DNA from: Candidatus Omnitrophota bacterium
GTDB taxonomy: Bacteria; Hinthialibacterota; Hinthialibacteria; Hinthialibacterales; Hinthialibacteraceae
Direction of reading: 5' to 3'
NCBI GenBank assembly: GCA_040755155.1
Contig: JBFMBP010000078.1
Location: 21,514-85,513, forward strand
Length of the DNA stretch: 64,000 nt
The stretch's first letter is position 1. Every line of letters begins with the position of its first letter. A program made the position numbers and the translations under genes. The notes beneath the pieces were generated by a model that ran no database searches, was not told the origin of the DNA, and saw only the letters and a list, made by a program, of their open reading frames with translations. Shown piece by piece: positions 15,919 to 24,994 of this stretch.

Positions 15919-17049
15919 TTAACCGCCAAATACCTGCTTGACTTTATCGAAAAACGACCGCGACTGGGGATTGGTCTCTTCGCCGCTAATGGTGGCGAAT
16001 TCTTCGAGCAATTCCCGCTGACGAGCCGTCAGCCGCGTCGGCGTCTCCACCAAAACTCGAACCAGTTGATCGCCTTGGCCATAACCGCGTAAACTGGGCA
16101 TTCCTTTGCCGCTCAAGCGAAATACTTTACCCGTCTGCGTTCCGGCGGGAACTTTCATTTTCACGCTGCCTTCCAATGTGGGAACCCGCAATTCCGCGCC
16201 GAGAGACGCCTGGGCGATGGAAATGGGCACTTCGCAAACTAGATCCTCGCCTTCGCGTTCGAAAATAGGATGCGGCGCAACGAGCAGAACGATATACAAA
16301 TCTCCCGGCGGTCCACCGAAATACCCCGCTTCGCCTTCGCCCGCGACTTTCAATTTCAAGCCCGTCATGGTTCCCGGAGGAATTTTGATCTTGACTTTGC
16401 TCCGGTGCATAACTCGCCCCGTCCCATGACATTTTACGCAAGGATTGGTAATAACCGTTCCTATGCCTCCGCAACGGTTGCAGGTGCGGGAGATGCTGAA
16501 AAAGCCCTGCGCCATATTGATCTGTCCTCTTCCGTTGCACTGAGGGCAAGTGGAGGGCTGGCTGCCAGTGGCGCAGCCGTTGCCGCCGCAAGCGTCGCAG
16601 GAGGTTTGCCGGGGAACTTCGATCTGTTTTTCGACGCCTTTATATGCTTCAATCAGCGAGATTTCCAAATCGTAGCGCAAATCGTCGCCCCGGCGAGCGC
16701 GGGAACGCGAGCGGGGGCGCGAACGTCCCCCGCCGAAAAATTCGCCGAATATATCCCCGAAATCGCCGAAAATATCCTGAAAATCGCGGAAAGCCGCTCC
16801 GCCGGGACCGCCGAAACCGGCGCCGCCTACGCCCGCATGGCCGAACTGATCGTAATCGCGGCGTTTGCTGTCATCGCCGAGAACTTCGTAGGCTTCGGTC
16901 GCTTCCTTGAATTTCTCCACCGCGTCCTTATCGTCGGGATTGCGGTCCGGGTGGTACTTGAGCGCCAGTTTCCGATACGCTTTTTTTATCTCATCCTGAG
17001 AGGCGTTTTTGGAAACTCCCAAGACCTCGTAATAATCGCGTTTACCTGC
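15919..17049 (-). CDS. dnaJ: Chaperone protein DnaJ
   Basis: A 376-residue type I Hsp40. It has the J domain with the HPD motif ([10 protein letters not shown]), a glycine/phenylalanine-rich linker ([15 protein letters not shown]), an arginine-rich stretch ([12 protein letters not shown]), and four zinc-finger CxxCxGxG motifs ([32 protein letters not shown]). It stimulates DnaK ATP hydrolysis and binds unfolded clients. The ATG at 17049 ([12 protein letters not shown]) has AGGAA 9 bases upstream. dnaK and grpE are not adjacent. I saw no CIRCE element. Confidence 0.96.
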   Translation of the reverse strand, partial: AGKRDYYEVLGVSKNASQDEIKKAYRKLALKYHPDRNPDDKDAVEKFKEATEAYEVLGDDSKRRDYDQFGHAGVGGAGFGGPGGAAFRDFQDIFGDFGDIFGEFFGGGRSRPRSRSRARRGDDLRYDLEISLIEAYKGVEKQIEVPRQTSCDACGGNGCATGSQPSTCPQCNGRGQINMAQGFFSISRTCNRCGGIGTVITNPCVKCHGTGRVMHRSKVKIKIPPGTMTGLKLKVAGEGEAGYFGGPPGDLYIVLLVAPHPIFEREGEDLVCEVPISIAQASLGAELRVPTLEGSVKMKVPAGTQTGKVFRLSGKGMPSLRGYGQGDQLVRVLVETPTRLTARQRELLEEFATISGEETNPQSRSFFDKVKQVFGG

Positions 17050-17457
17050 CATTGTGGCCATTTCCTGCCCTTTACCTGAGCCATTTTGGCGCAAAAATTT
17101 TTACTATCCGGTTATAATATCCTCAAAATATCTACTTTCCCTATTAATAACGCAAAATTTAGTCCTATTTTCCGCCCTATTGACTCGTAATGGAGGAGAT
17201 ATTTTGACTATATCACTTTCATTTCCAAGAATATAGAGAGATTAATTCTAAGCTAAATCATTCTCGGAACTTCATAAATCGCGACTTTCGGCTTGAATTC
17301 ATCGAAATAGAGGAGAGGAAAACGAATAACCGTATATAGGAAATATCTCTCAGCATCTTCATCAACCTTCTCTTCGCTGATATATTGTATAATCTCAAGT
17401 AGGTTATTAGAGCGAAAGATAATAAAATTGGGAAATTTTCGAAATCAGCGCAATGAA
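17050..17457. other. AT-rich divergent intergenic region (dnaJ / methyltransferase)
   Basis: A 408-base AT-rich gap between divergent genes. A TATAAT hexamer at 17388-17393 may be the -10 box for the methyltransferase gene, but I see no matching -35. No gene or repeat is apparent. Confidence 0.5.
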
Positions 17458-18300
17458 ATGAAAATTACCGCCGATATATATCTTGGGGATTGCAAGGAGC
17501 AATTAAAAAAACTACGGGACGATTCCATCGATTTAATCATAACTTCGCCGCCCTATGCCGACCAACGAAAAAACACTTACGGCGGCATTCATCCCAACCA
17601 GTACGTAAACTGGTTTTTGCCTATTTCCGAACAGCTTTTGCGAGTTCTTAAACCGACTGGAACGTTTATATTAAACATTAAGGAAAAAGTAGTCGAAGGC
17701 GAGCGCAGCACATATGTAATCGAACTAATATTGAATATGCGAAAACTAGGGTGGTTGTGGACGGAAGAATTCATTTGGCATAAAAAAAATTGCTATCCCG
17801 GCAAATGGCCCAACCGCTTTCGCGACGCATGGGAAAGACTGCTCCAATTTAATAAAAACCGAAAATTCAATATGTATCAAGAAGAAGTCATGATTCCTAC
17901 CGGCGAATGGGCTAACTCAAGACTCAAAAACCTCTCTGAAACCGATAAGATCCGTGACAATTCCAAAGTGGGAAGTGGATTCGGCAAAAATATCTCCAAC
18001 TGGTTGGAAAGGGATAAAGCCTACCCAACGAATGTCTTGCATATTGCCACCGAATGCAATAACAAAAATCACAGCGCCGCTTTCCCTGAAGAATTACCCG
18101 AATGGTTCATTAAACTATTTACAAAGGAATACGACGCGGTTCTCGATCCTTTTATGGGGTCGGGAACAACTATTCTTGTTGCAAATAGACTGAAACGAAA
18201 TTCTATAGGCATCGATATCATTCCCGAGTATTGCGAAATGGTGAAAAAACAATTGGATCCAGACAAGTTCTATCTATTTGAACTCATTGAATCTACTTGA
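17458..18300 (+). CDS. Type II DNA methyltransferase (SPPY class)
   Basis: A 280-residue DNA methyltransferase. Motif IV is SPPY at residues 30-33 (IITSPPYADQ), as in N4-cytosine and some N6-adenine enzymes; motif I is DPFMGSGT (230-237) near the end. This order (IV before I) marks the beta class. The ATG at 17458 gives MKITADIYLGDCKEQLKKL, the usual start of this family. It overlaps the next gene's upstream region and is paired with a PmeII-type nuclease, so it would protect host DNA at the shared recognition site. Confidence 0.9.
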   Translation: MKITADIYLGDCKEQLKKLRDDSIDLIITSPPYADQRKNTYGGIHPNQYVNWFLPISEQLLRVLKPTGTFILNIKEKVVEGERSTYVIELILNMRKLGWLWTEEFIWHKKNCYPGKWPNRFRDAWERLLQFNKNRKFNMYQEEVMIPTGEWANSRLKNLSETDKIRDNSKVGSGFGKNISNWLERDKAYPTNVLHIATECNNKNHSAAFPEELPEWFIKLFTKEYDAVLDPFMGSGTTILVANRLKRNSIGIDIIPEYCEMVKKQLDPDKFYLFELIEST

Positions 18301-18341
18301 GTTATAATTATACTACCCTAAGAATCTTTTATAAGTTGCAT

Positions 18342-19094
18342 ATGGAAACGTTAAATTTAGAAGACTTATCGCTGTACGTTGTACAGAATATCGGGATATT
18401 CCACCAAAAGCGCATTCAATGCCTTGATGAATTGAAACTATCGCAAGTACTTGAACGTAAAAATCCCTATCTGTTTAAAGCGAAATACGTATTGACCGCC
18501 GAACAAATTGTAAAAGGTTTAGTGGACGCCTATATATCTTCAAACGAAGAAACCATTTTTGGCAATTGGTTGGAAGGACTTGCAATTTATATCAACGGCA
18601 AGGTCTTCAATGGTCGCAAATCGGGCATAACCGGCATTGATCTTGAATTTGACCGTAATGGAACAAGATATATTGTAAACATCAAATCAGGGCCGAATTG
18701 GGGAAATAGCTCACAAATATCTAAAATGAAAGCCGACTTTATTACAGCCAAAAAGAAACTGAGAACCAGCAATTCCAGATTGAACGTCATCGCCATAAAT
18801 GGTTGCTGTTACGGAAGAAACAACAAACCGGACAAAGGAGAATATTTTAAATATTGCGGTCAACGTTTTTGGGAGTTTATATCCGGAGACAGTGAACTCT
18901 ATACGAAAATCATCGAGCCTCTTGGGCGCAAAGCCAAAGAAAAAAACGATGACTATGTAAAATCCTATAGTCAAATGATCAATAAATTCACCCAAGAATT
19001 CGCCAACAGATTTTGCAAAGAAAATGGAGAAATCGATTGGGACGAATTAGTGCGCTTCAATTCGGCGATTGTAAAGCCTAAGAAAAGGAAATAA
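18342..19094 (+). CDS. PmeII-family type II restriction endonuclease
   Basis: A 250-residue protein. The motif GIDLEFDRNGTRYIVNIKSG followed by PNWGNSSQ (about residues 98-125) is the PmeII-type nuclease core: Asp100, and Lys115 in an NIK instead of ExK triad. It would cut unmethylated DNA at the site modified by the upstream methyltransferase. The frame is open from 18297 (TTG overlapping the methylase stop), but the first ATG at 18342 (METLNLEDLS) is more likely. The family link is from motif memory and not tested here. Confidence 0.8.
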   Translation: METLNLEDLSLYVVQNIGIFHQKRIQCLDELKLSQVLERKNPYLFKAKYVLTAEQIVKGLVDAYISSNEETIFGNWLEGLAIYINGKVFNGRKSGITGIDLEFDRNGTRYIVNIKSGPNWGNSSQISKMKADFITAKKKLRTSNSRLNVIAINGCCYGRNNKPDKGEYFKYCGQRFWEFISGDSELYTKIIEPLGRKAKEKNDDYVKSYSQMINKFTQEFANRFCKENGEIDWDELVRFNSAIVKPKKRK

Positions 19095-19210
19095 AAGACT
19101 AACCAAACGCCGCAATGAACGGCGGACTTAAATGATACGTTAAATCATCTTATCAAGGAAAATCAGCGTAATCATTACGCATAATTATAAAAATCATCGG
19201 CGAGGCGAGC

Positions 19211-20974
19211 ATGAAAACCATCCAGCGGACGCATTACTGCGGCGATTTGAGAACGGAACACATCGAGCAAACGATTTCTCTTTGCGGTTGGGTTTGGCAT
19301 TGGCGAGATCACGGCGGAGTCATCTTTATCGACATCCGCGACCGGTCGGGCCATGCTCAACTTGTCTTCGATCCCCAGACCGATAACGCACTTCTGCAGC
19401 GCGCCACACAACTGCGCAGCGAATTTTGCATCGGCGTAACCGGAGAAGTGCGCAAGCGTCCGGAAGGAACGGTTAATCCCAACATGCCCACCGGTGAAAT
19501 CGAAATCCTGGTGCGCGATCTGCATGTTTTCAGCGAATCGGAAACGCCTCCTTTCCCCATCGACGATCATGTCGACGTGGGCGAGGATATCCGTCTGAAA
19601 TATCGGTACTTGGATATGCGCCGCCCCGCTATGCGCAAGAATATTCTCTTCCGCAGCCGCTGCTATCATGTTGTGAGGAACTATTTCGCTCGCAACGGTT
19701 TTGTCGAGGTGGAAACGCCCGTCCTGAGCAAATCCACGCCTGAAGGAGCGCGCGATTTTCTCGTTCCCAGCCGCGTCTCGCCGGGTGATTTTTTCGCTCT
19801 GCCCCAATCGCCGCAACTTTACAAACAATTGTGCATGATCGGCGGGTTGGATCGTTATTTCCAAATCGTCAAATGCTTCCGCGACGAAGACCAGCGGGCG
19901 GACCGCCAACCAGAATTCACACAGATCGATGTGGAGATGTCCTTTCTGACGCCGGAATTGCTTTATGGAATCATGGAGGGACTAATCGACGAATTATGGA
20001 AAGAACTTCTAGGTGAAAAAGTGGAGACGCCGTTTCCCCGCATGTCCTATTTCGATGCGATGGAGCGCTTCGGCTGCGACCGGCCCGATAAGCGCTTCGG
20101 CATGGAATTGAAGGATGTCGGCGATATCGCCCGCGAATCCGAATTCAAAGTCTTCCGCTCCGTAATGGAAGAAGGAGGCAAAATATCCGGTCTTTGCGTA
20201 AAAGGCGGCGCCGCTTTCAGCCGCAAAGAGATCGACGATCTCGGCGCCGAAGCGGCCATCTATGGCGCCAAGGGCATGGCTTGGATGAAATATGGGGAAA
20301 AAGGCCTCGAATCCAACATCGTCAAATTCTTCTCCGAAGGCTTGCAGCAAAAGTTGATCGAGCGCTTTGCGGCGCAGCCCGGCGATCTGCTTCTCTTTGT
20401 CGCCGACGAACCCCCCGTCGTTTTCGCCAGTCTCGCCCATCTGCGCCTGCATATCGGCGCGCAGCAAAAACTCTACAACCCGGAAGAGAACCGCTTTCTT
20501 TGGATTGTGGACTGGCCTCTATTCGAAAAAGACGACAACGGCAATCCCACGCCCTGCCATCATCCCTTTACTTCTCCGCGTCTGGAAGATATCGATAAAT
20601 TCGAAACCGATCCCTTCGCCATGCGCGCCCTGGCTTACGACATGGTATTGAACGGCATCGAAATCGGAGGCGGCAGCGTCAGAATCCACCGCCGCGACGT
20701 GCAAAGCCGCATGTTCAGAACCCTTGGCATCGGCGAAGAGTTAGCGCAGCAGCGATTCGGCTTTCTTTTGGACGCCTTCCGCTTCGGCGCCCCGCCCCAC
20801 GGCGGCATCGCTTTTGGCTTCGACCGGCTGATTATGCTGATGTTGCGCGAGCCGAACATTCGCGAGGTCATTGTCTTCCCCAAAAACCAGCGCGCCCAAG
20901 CCGTCATGGAAGGCGCGCCTTCCAGCGTGGAAATGGAACAGCTGAAGGAGCTGGGCATCCGGTTGCGCGGCTGA
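19211..20974 (+). CDS. aspS: Aspartyl-tRNA synthetase (bacterial type)
   Basis: A 587-residue class II synthetase. It has an N-terminal OB-fold (CGWVWHWRDHGGVIFIDIRDRSG), motif 2 (KCFRDEDQRADRQPEFTQID), the bacterial GAD insertion (about residues 290-415) and motif 3 (GIAFGFDRLIMLML). It attaches Asp to tRNA-Asp. The gene starts at ATG 19211, and there is no transamidosome gene nearby to say whether it also charges tRNA-Asn. Confidence 0.97.
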   Translation: MKTIQRTHYCGDLRTEHIEQTISLCGWVWHWRDHGGVIFIDIRDRSGHAQLVFDPQTDNALLQRATQLRSEFCIGVTGEVRKRPEGTVNPNMPTGEIEILVRDLHVFSESETPPFPIDDHVDVGEDIRLKYRYLDMRRPAMRKNILFRSRCYHVVRNYFARNGFVEVETPVLSKSTPEGARDFLVPSRVSPGDFFALPQSPQLYKQLCMIGGLDRYFQIVKCFRDEDQRADRQPEFTQIDVEMSFLTPELLYGIMEGLIDELWKELLGEKVETPFPRMSYFDAMERFGCDRPDKRFGMELKDVGDIARESEFKVFRSVMEEGGKISGLCVKGGAAFSRKEIDDLGAEAAIYGAKGMAWMKYGEKGLESNIVKFFSEGLQQKLIERFAAQPGDLLLFVADEPPVVFASLAHLRLHIGAQQKLYNPEENRFLWIVDWPLFEKDDNGNPTPCHHPFTSPRLEDIDKFETDPFAMRALAYDMVLNGIEIGGGSVRIHRRDVQSRMFRTLGIGEELAQQRFGFLLDAFRFGAPPHGGIAFGFDRLIMLMLREPNIREVIVFPKNQRAQAVMEGAPSSVEMEQLKELGIRLRG

Positions 20975-21034
20975 TCCGCCGCATTTAAAAAATTTTCTTT
21001 CCTAAATAGGAGCGCTATACTATCGGTTAACTGC

Positions 21035-21069
21035 GTAGGGTGGGCTCAAAGCGAAACGTAGCCCACCCT
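21035..21069. repeat. Palindromic 'GGGTGGGCT...AGCCCACCC' unit
   Basis: Arms GGGTGGGCT and AGCCCACCC flank a 13-base loop (CAAAGCGAAACGT). It is a well-preserved copy of the family at 488, 38330 and 42531. It lies 20 bases upstream of the antitoxin gene, and could affect its leader. Confidence 0.7.
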
Positions 21070-21088
21070 CTTCCAGAGGAGAGCAACC

Positions 21089-21343
21089 ATGACCGTCAAA
21101 GAGCGCTTGCATGTTCTGATCGATCGTCTTCCCGACGAAAAAGCGAAAGAAGCGGAATGCATCCTCCAACGTCTTTCCCTGGAGGACGATCCGTTATGGC
21201 GCGCCCTGCAAGACGCCCCCGAAGATAACGAACCGTTGACGCCGGAAGATATCCAGGCGATCGAGGAGGGGTATGAAGATATCGCTCGCGGCGATCTTAT
21301 TCATTGGAAAGAAGTGCACGCTAAAGCAAAAAAAGAATTCTGA
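21089..21343 (+). CDS. Antitoxin of a RelBE/ParDE-like pair
   Basis: An 84-residue acidic protein: MTVKERLHVLIDRLPDEKAKEAECILQRL, then LTPEDIQAIEEGYEDIARGD. The first half is an antitoxin-like helical domain; the acidic tail would wrap the toxin. It overlaps the toxin gene by one base (TGATG), so translation is coupled. GGAGAGC precedes the ATG. Confidence 0.82.
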   Translation: MTVKERLHVLIDRLPDEKAKEAECILQRLSLEDDPLWRALQDAPEDNEPLTPEDIQAIEEGYEDIARGDLIHWKEVHAKAKKEF

Positions 21344-21603
21344 TGCCTTGGGATCTTTTTTATACAAAAAGAGCAAACCGCGATCTTCTTCGCATCCCTT
21401 ATAATGAACGTCAAATCATTCTTCATTCGCTTGAAAAAGTAATTGTCGATTTCCAAATATCCGATATCAAAAAATTATCTGGACGAAAAAACGAATGGAG
21501 AATTCGCGTGGGGAAGTGGAGAGCGATTCTTCAATTCAACTATGAAGACGGCATTATTAGGGTTCTTCGCATCCTTCCCCGCAAGGACGCTTATCGAGAT
21601 TGA
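21343..21603 (+). CDS. RelE/ParE-family toxin
   Basis: An 86-residue basic protein. MPWDLFYTKRANRDLLRIPYNERQIILHSLEKV, then LSGRKNEWRIRVGKWRAILQF and IRVLRILPRKDAY: the RelE-fold pattern, with the RIRVGKWRAIL strand. RelE members cut mRNA on the ribosome; ParE members block gyrase. The sequence leans to RelE. It follows its antitoxin with a one-base overlap. Confidence 0.85.
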   Translation: MPWDLFYTKRANRDLLRIPYNERQIILHSLEKVIVDFQISDIKKLSGRKNEWRIRVGKWRAILQFNYEDGIIRVLRILPRKDAYRD

Positions 21604-22076
21604 TAACGTCTTCATCTACTCCCTGCAATTGTATTCCACTCTTTTCCCAATTCTTCCTTAAATACCTTCCGATTCATCAGATAGTTAAGCGGCGCAAGCG
21701 TCGAACGCTGAGTATAACGAATTGGAAATGATCTTCGATTACTCAAAAAATTATTTGTATAAAATTATATACGTCCTATTGACTATATTTTCGATTTATC
21801 GTATTGTTGCCGTAATAGGCTTCTTATCTAAAAGTAAACGATCCGAAAGTCGGCGAAAGATCGTTGCAAGAATAATTTGGAGATTCGGCGGTTTTCGGCA
21901 AAGACTTGGTGGCGTTGGATAAAAGGAATTAATTTTTTCGGCTGAAATTTATTCGTACAATCCGCTTCGCCGCGATCAATCCGTTCGATGTCCTAATAAC
22001 CATACGAAACGGCATAACGACATTATTCTTTTCGACCTCAATGAGGAATCTTCAACGATAAAGGAGAATAACGGTC
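21604..22076. other. Intergenic region, no clear gene
   Basis: A 473-base AT-rich gap. A 66-codon frame at 21722-21922 (a hydrophobic helix followed by KSKRSESRRK) lacks a good ribosome site and I do not call it. The stretch GGAG at 22062 is the ribosome site of the next gene. Confidence 0.5.
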
Positions 22077-22844
22077 ATGAAAAAAAGTTGTCTGGGATTT
22101 CTTTGTGGTTGCGCGCTTCTTCTTTCTGCTGGAAGCCTTCAAGCGCAAGTGGTGAAAGAGATTCATTTCTCCGCCGCCGAAGGCTATACGGACGGGCCTT
22201 TGGTCGGCCAACCGGCCGGGAGCGACTCTAAATGGATTGCAGGCAGCGCAGACATGGGCGAAGATATTTATATTGTAAAGAACGAAGCCATGGTCGTTCA
22301 ACCAATTCCAAACATGCAAGTTTGGATATATATCCCCATTCCCGTGCAAAAGATGGATTCCGGAACCATCACTTTTCTTTGGGACTGGCAATATTTCGGA
22401 CCTCCGGAAAAGAAGATGGATTTGGGCTTCGTTCCCAGCGATTCGGGAAATTATATGAAAGACGGCAGTCCTTTTGCGGCCTTCGGCGAACAAAGCTGCC
22501 CGATGCGTATGGGAGACGTGATCGACGCCCGTAAAGGCGATTTGGCCTGCGGTGGAACCTGGGTTTCCGATAATGGAGTTCCTTACAGAGACGGAGTACT
22601 TGTCCACATGCGTATGACGATCGATCTCAACGAGTTGGATTTTAGCGTTTTTGCGCAGAGAGAAGGAGAAGAGGAAGTTCAAGTGGCGGAAAACTTCATG
22701 ATGCGTTGTATGCCCAGCGATGCCACTGGCGGTTTGAACACGATGACGTTTTGGGTCAATGGCGGCGATGTCGAAACCAGCGTAGTTCTAGATAATTTCA
22801 TCCTCATCGGTCCCTCATCGACGCAAGATTGGGATTTGTATTGA
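22077..22844 (+). CDS. Secreted protein of unknown function
   Basis: A 255-residue secreted protein with signal peptide (MKKSCLGFLCGCALLLSAGSLQAQ). The body has beta-rich, aromatic segments (GTITFLWDWQYFGPP, VLVHMRMTIDLNELDF, TSVVLDNFILIG) that fit a concanavalin-like jelly roll of the type that binds glycans. I cannot assign a family. GGAG about 15 bases upstream is the likely ribosome site. It is followed by a strong terminator. Confidence 0.72.
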   Translation: MKKSCLGFLCGCALLLSAGSLQAQVVKEIHFSAAEGYTDGPLVGQPAGSDSKWIAGSADMGEDIYIVKNEAMVVQPIPNMQVWIYIPIPVQKMDSGTITFLWDWQYFGPPEKKMDLGFVPSDSGNYMKDGSPFAAFGEQSCPMRMGDVIDARKGDLACGGTWVSDNGVPYRDGVLVHMRMTIDLNELDFSVFAQREGEEEVQVAENFMMRCMPSDATGGLNTMTFWVNGGDVETSVVLDNFILIGPSSTQDWDLY

Positions 22845-22898
22845 AGCTTGTTAACTTGAAACTTTAAGCCAATAACAGTATTTCATACTCTTTGCATC

Positions 22899-22934
22899 AA
22901 GGACGCGGCGTCCGTTTCGCCGCGTCCTTTTTTT
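22899..22934 (+). terminator. Strong intrinsic terminator
   Basis: A perfect 12-bp stem (AAGGACGCGGCG / CGCCGCGTCCTT) with a 7-base loop followed by TTTTT. It ends the secreted-protein gene at 22844. Confidence 0.92.
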
Positions 22935-23196
22935 ATTTATTTTTAGATAGCCGTACAAAAGAAACGATATTTCTTTCTATAGAAAACACGATAGATCAAC
23001 GATGCGTATCGATGCGATAGAAAAAAATAGCGGTGGATCGCCTTTAGCGGAACCCATCCTTACTGTTAAATTTTTGTTGCCTTTTTATCCTATAACGATA
23101 AAATAGATGGGATTATTTATATAAGAGTTCATCATTGCCTAACAACCGTTATGCATCGCGGGCGCCATTCGGTCATTTCGATGGAAGGATGATTCC

Positions 23197-23883
23197 ATGA
23201 ATACTCCCAGATTCATACCGATCCTGTTGTTGGCGTTAATGTGTTGTCTTCCTCAGCCCGCCCTGGGGGAGGACGTTTATATTGATACAGAGTTACTCGA
23301 CCTCAAAAAAATACGGGAAGAAGAAAATCTCGGCGAGAAAAGCCGCATCGTAAGGCTCTACATCTTTATCGCCGTTCGCTCAGGCCAAGGCTTCGAAGCC
23401 TACGCCGCCCGCGGCGACCGCGATCTCGACAAAGATGGAAAAAAGGCGATCGAACAACCCAACAATCTGGCCGAATACGACCATTTCGCCAAAATCGAGA
23501 GAGATCTTCAATTCGACGGCTCCGAACATATCTGCTTCATCACAGCCCTTCCCTATTTCGAGACGCTATTCAAAAAGGAAAATCTGAAAGATCCTTTCGA
23601 AAAAGGCGACGTCCTCGAAATCCCCGCCAAGGTTACGGAAAAAGACAAAAACAAACTCGTCGGCATTAAAACCCTGGCCATCATGAGTTCCACCGGCGCC
23701 AATCTGGGCATCGAACGCTATATCGCCTTCTACAACAAATCGACCGTCACGGAAAACAAGCCGGTGCTGGATAAAGACGGCAAGCCCGTCAAAGACGAAG
23801 CCGGTAAAGACAAAGTCGAACAAATCTCCAAAGTCGTCATCTCCTCCTACGGCCTCATCGAAATCACCGTGGTGGACGCCTGA
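23197..23883 (+). CDS. Secreted hypothetical protein
   Basis: A 228-residue protein with signal peptide (MNTPRFIPILLLALMCCLPQPALG). The body is charged, with a lysine/aspartate-rich stretch LDKDGKPVKDEAGKDK. I recognise no domain. It begins 262 bases after the terminator, so it has its own promoter, and it is followed by the DUF2442 gene with 39 bases between. Confidence 0.65.
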   Translation: MNTPRFIPILLLALMCCLPQPALGEDVYIDTELLDLKKIREEENLGEKSRIVRLYIFIAVRSGQGFEAYAARGDRDLDKDGKKAIEQPNNLAEYDHFAKIERDLQFDGSEHICFITALPYFETLFKKENLKDPFEKGDVLEIPAKVTEKDKNKLVGIKTLAIMSSTGANLGIERYIAFYNKSTVTENKPVLDKDGKPVKDEAGKDKVEQISKVVISSYGLIEITVVDA

Positions 23884-23922
23884 GACACAACGATGGGCTA
23901 TAATTCAAATAAAGGAGATAAA

Positions 23923-24177
23923 ATGTTTTTGCATGTAACTCATGTACAGTATTTGAATGACTACCGGCTGCGGCTGGAATTTAACGATGGGAAAGTCAAG
24001 GACCTGGACTTGAAAAACGAATTGTACGGCGAAATCTTCGAGCCGTTGAACGATATCGATCTCTTCAAGAAGGTCTACGTCAATCCCGATACGGGCACGA
24101 TCGAATGGCCCAACGGCGCCGATTTCGCCCCGGAATTCCTTTTTGAGAAAGGGCGGAAAGTCAGGAAAAGCGCCTGA
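23923..24177 (+). CDS. DUF2442 domain protein, copy 1
   Basis: An 84-residue DUF2442 protein (MFLHVTHVQYLNDYRLRLEF, NPDTGTIEWPNGADFAPEFL). AAAGGAGATAAA precedes the ATG at 23923. It differs from copy 2 at 24995 by only about six residues. The partner, if any, is not evident. Confidence 0.88.
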   Translation: MFLHVTHVQYLNDYRLRLEFNDGKVKDLDLKNELYGEIFEPLNDIDLFKKVYVNPDTGTIEWPNGADFAPEFLFEKGRKVRKSA

Positions 24178-24214
24178 AAACGCCAACGCAATAAAGATAT
24201 TATTGGCTGGGTGG

Positions 24215-24240
24215 CAAGGGCAAATGTTGTTTTGCCCTTG
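24215..24240. repeat. CAAGGGCAAA...TTTGCCCTTG hairpin
   Basis: Perfect 10-base arms with a 6-base loop. Related units occur at 27634, 37347 and 37523, and half-units at 530 and 38370. It sits after DUF2442 copy 1. Confidence 0.65.
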
Positions 24241-24277
24241 AGCGAATTTCTTCGAGGGGCTTTTATGGAGGTGGCTT

Positions 24278-24487
24278 ATGAATAAAGAAAAAGAGTCAAA
24301 GAGTTTATTGGATGTTTGGGAGTGGAAAGAATCCACCTATCAAGAAGTTGCCGATTTGCCCATAGAACAAGCGTTGGAGAAACGTATTCTCGATTCCACC
24401 CAATCGGCGAAAAAGTTAGGTTTTGCTTTATCTCCTCCAAGTAACGCCCAACCAAAAGCGACAATTATCCATATAGAGAACCAATGA
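24278..24487 (+). CDS. Small hypothetical protein, first of a coupled pair
   Basis: A 69-residue protein, MNKEKESKSLLDVWEWKEST and onward. It is preceded by GGAGGTGG at a good distance. The 'VWEWKES.Y' start occurs in small proteins found beside toxin-antitoxin genes in cyanobacteria and planctomycetes. Its stop overlaps the next micro-gene by 4 bases (ATGA). Confidence 0.6.
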   Translation: MNKEKESKSLLDVWEWKESTYQEVADLPIEQALEKRILDSTQSAKKLGFALSPPSNAQPKATIIHIENQ

Positions 24488-24549
24488 AAAGGGAATACGA
24501 TTTTTCCCAAGGAGAAAGAGGAAAATTTTATCGTAATGATGGGGGGTGA
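24484..24549 (+). CDS. Micro-protein with MKREYDFS...RGKFYR motif
   Basis: A 21-residue protein that starts MKREYDFSQGERGKFYR and ends in glycines. Its ATG overlaps the upstream stop (ATGA), which points to coupled translation. The 'xEYDFSxxxRGKFYR' motif is familiar from short proteins next to toxin-antitoxin loci. It is too short for most gene callers. Confidence 0.55.
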   Translation: MKREYDFSQGERGKFYRNDGG

Positions 24550-24616
24550 TATACGCTCTCAGGCAAAAGATATAAAAACCACCTTGCGTCTTGCGCGCAA
24601 TCTATAGGAAAGCATT

Positions 24617-24970
24617 ATGGCCAAAACCATCACGATTCGTTACGATGTCGCCGAGCACCTTCGCACGCCGGAGGAAATGGCGGCCTATCTGGAAGCCTGC
24701 CTAGAAGAAGCTAATGGCGACGCCGCCTTCGTCGCCAAGGCGCTGGGCGATATCGCCCGCGCCAAGGGCATGTCTCAGGTAGCGCGCGATGCTGGTCTAT
24801 CCCGCGAAAGCCTTTACAAAACGCTTTCTGGAGAGCGTACTCCCAACTTCGACACTATCCTAAAGGTCATGGGAGCGCTGGGTTTGAAATTTCATGCGGA
24901 AGCCGCTCGCACAGCTGAAGCATCAGCCAAACCAAGCGCGCCATCCAACGCTCGCGCCTCGCGCGGCTAA
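24617..24970 (+). CDS. HigA-like antitoxin / HTH regulator (COG3636 type)
   Basis: A 117-residue protein. The segment ARAKGMSQVARDAGLSRESLYKTLSGERTPNFDTILKVMGALG is an XRE-type HTH as in the COG3636 addiction-module antidotes. The typical toxin gene just upstream is missing: the 67 bases before it hold no ORF. Its C-terminus is Ala/Ser rich. It lies between the two DUF2442 copies. Confidence 0.85.
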   Translation: MAKTITIRYDVAEHLRTPEEMAAYLEACLEEANGDAAFVAKALGDIARAKGMSQVARDAGLSRESLYKTLSGERTPNFDTILKVMGALGLKFHAEAARTAEASAKPSAPSNARASRG

Positions 24971-24994
24971 ACTTTGGCGTAAAAAGAAGACGAA

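Noticed and set aside
21722-21922. 66-codon frame with a hydrophobic helix
   Set aside because: It begins with TTG or a weakly placed ATG, has no ribosome site and no recognisable family; likely chance.
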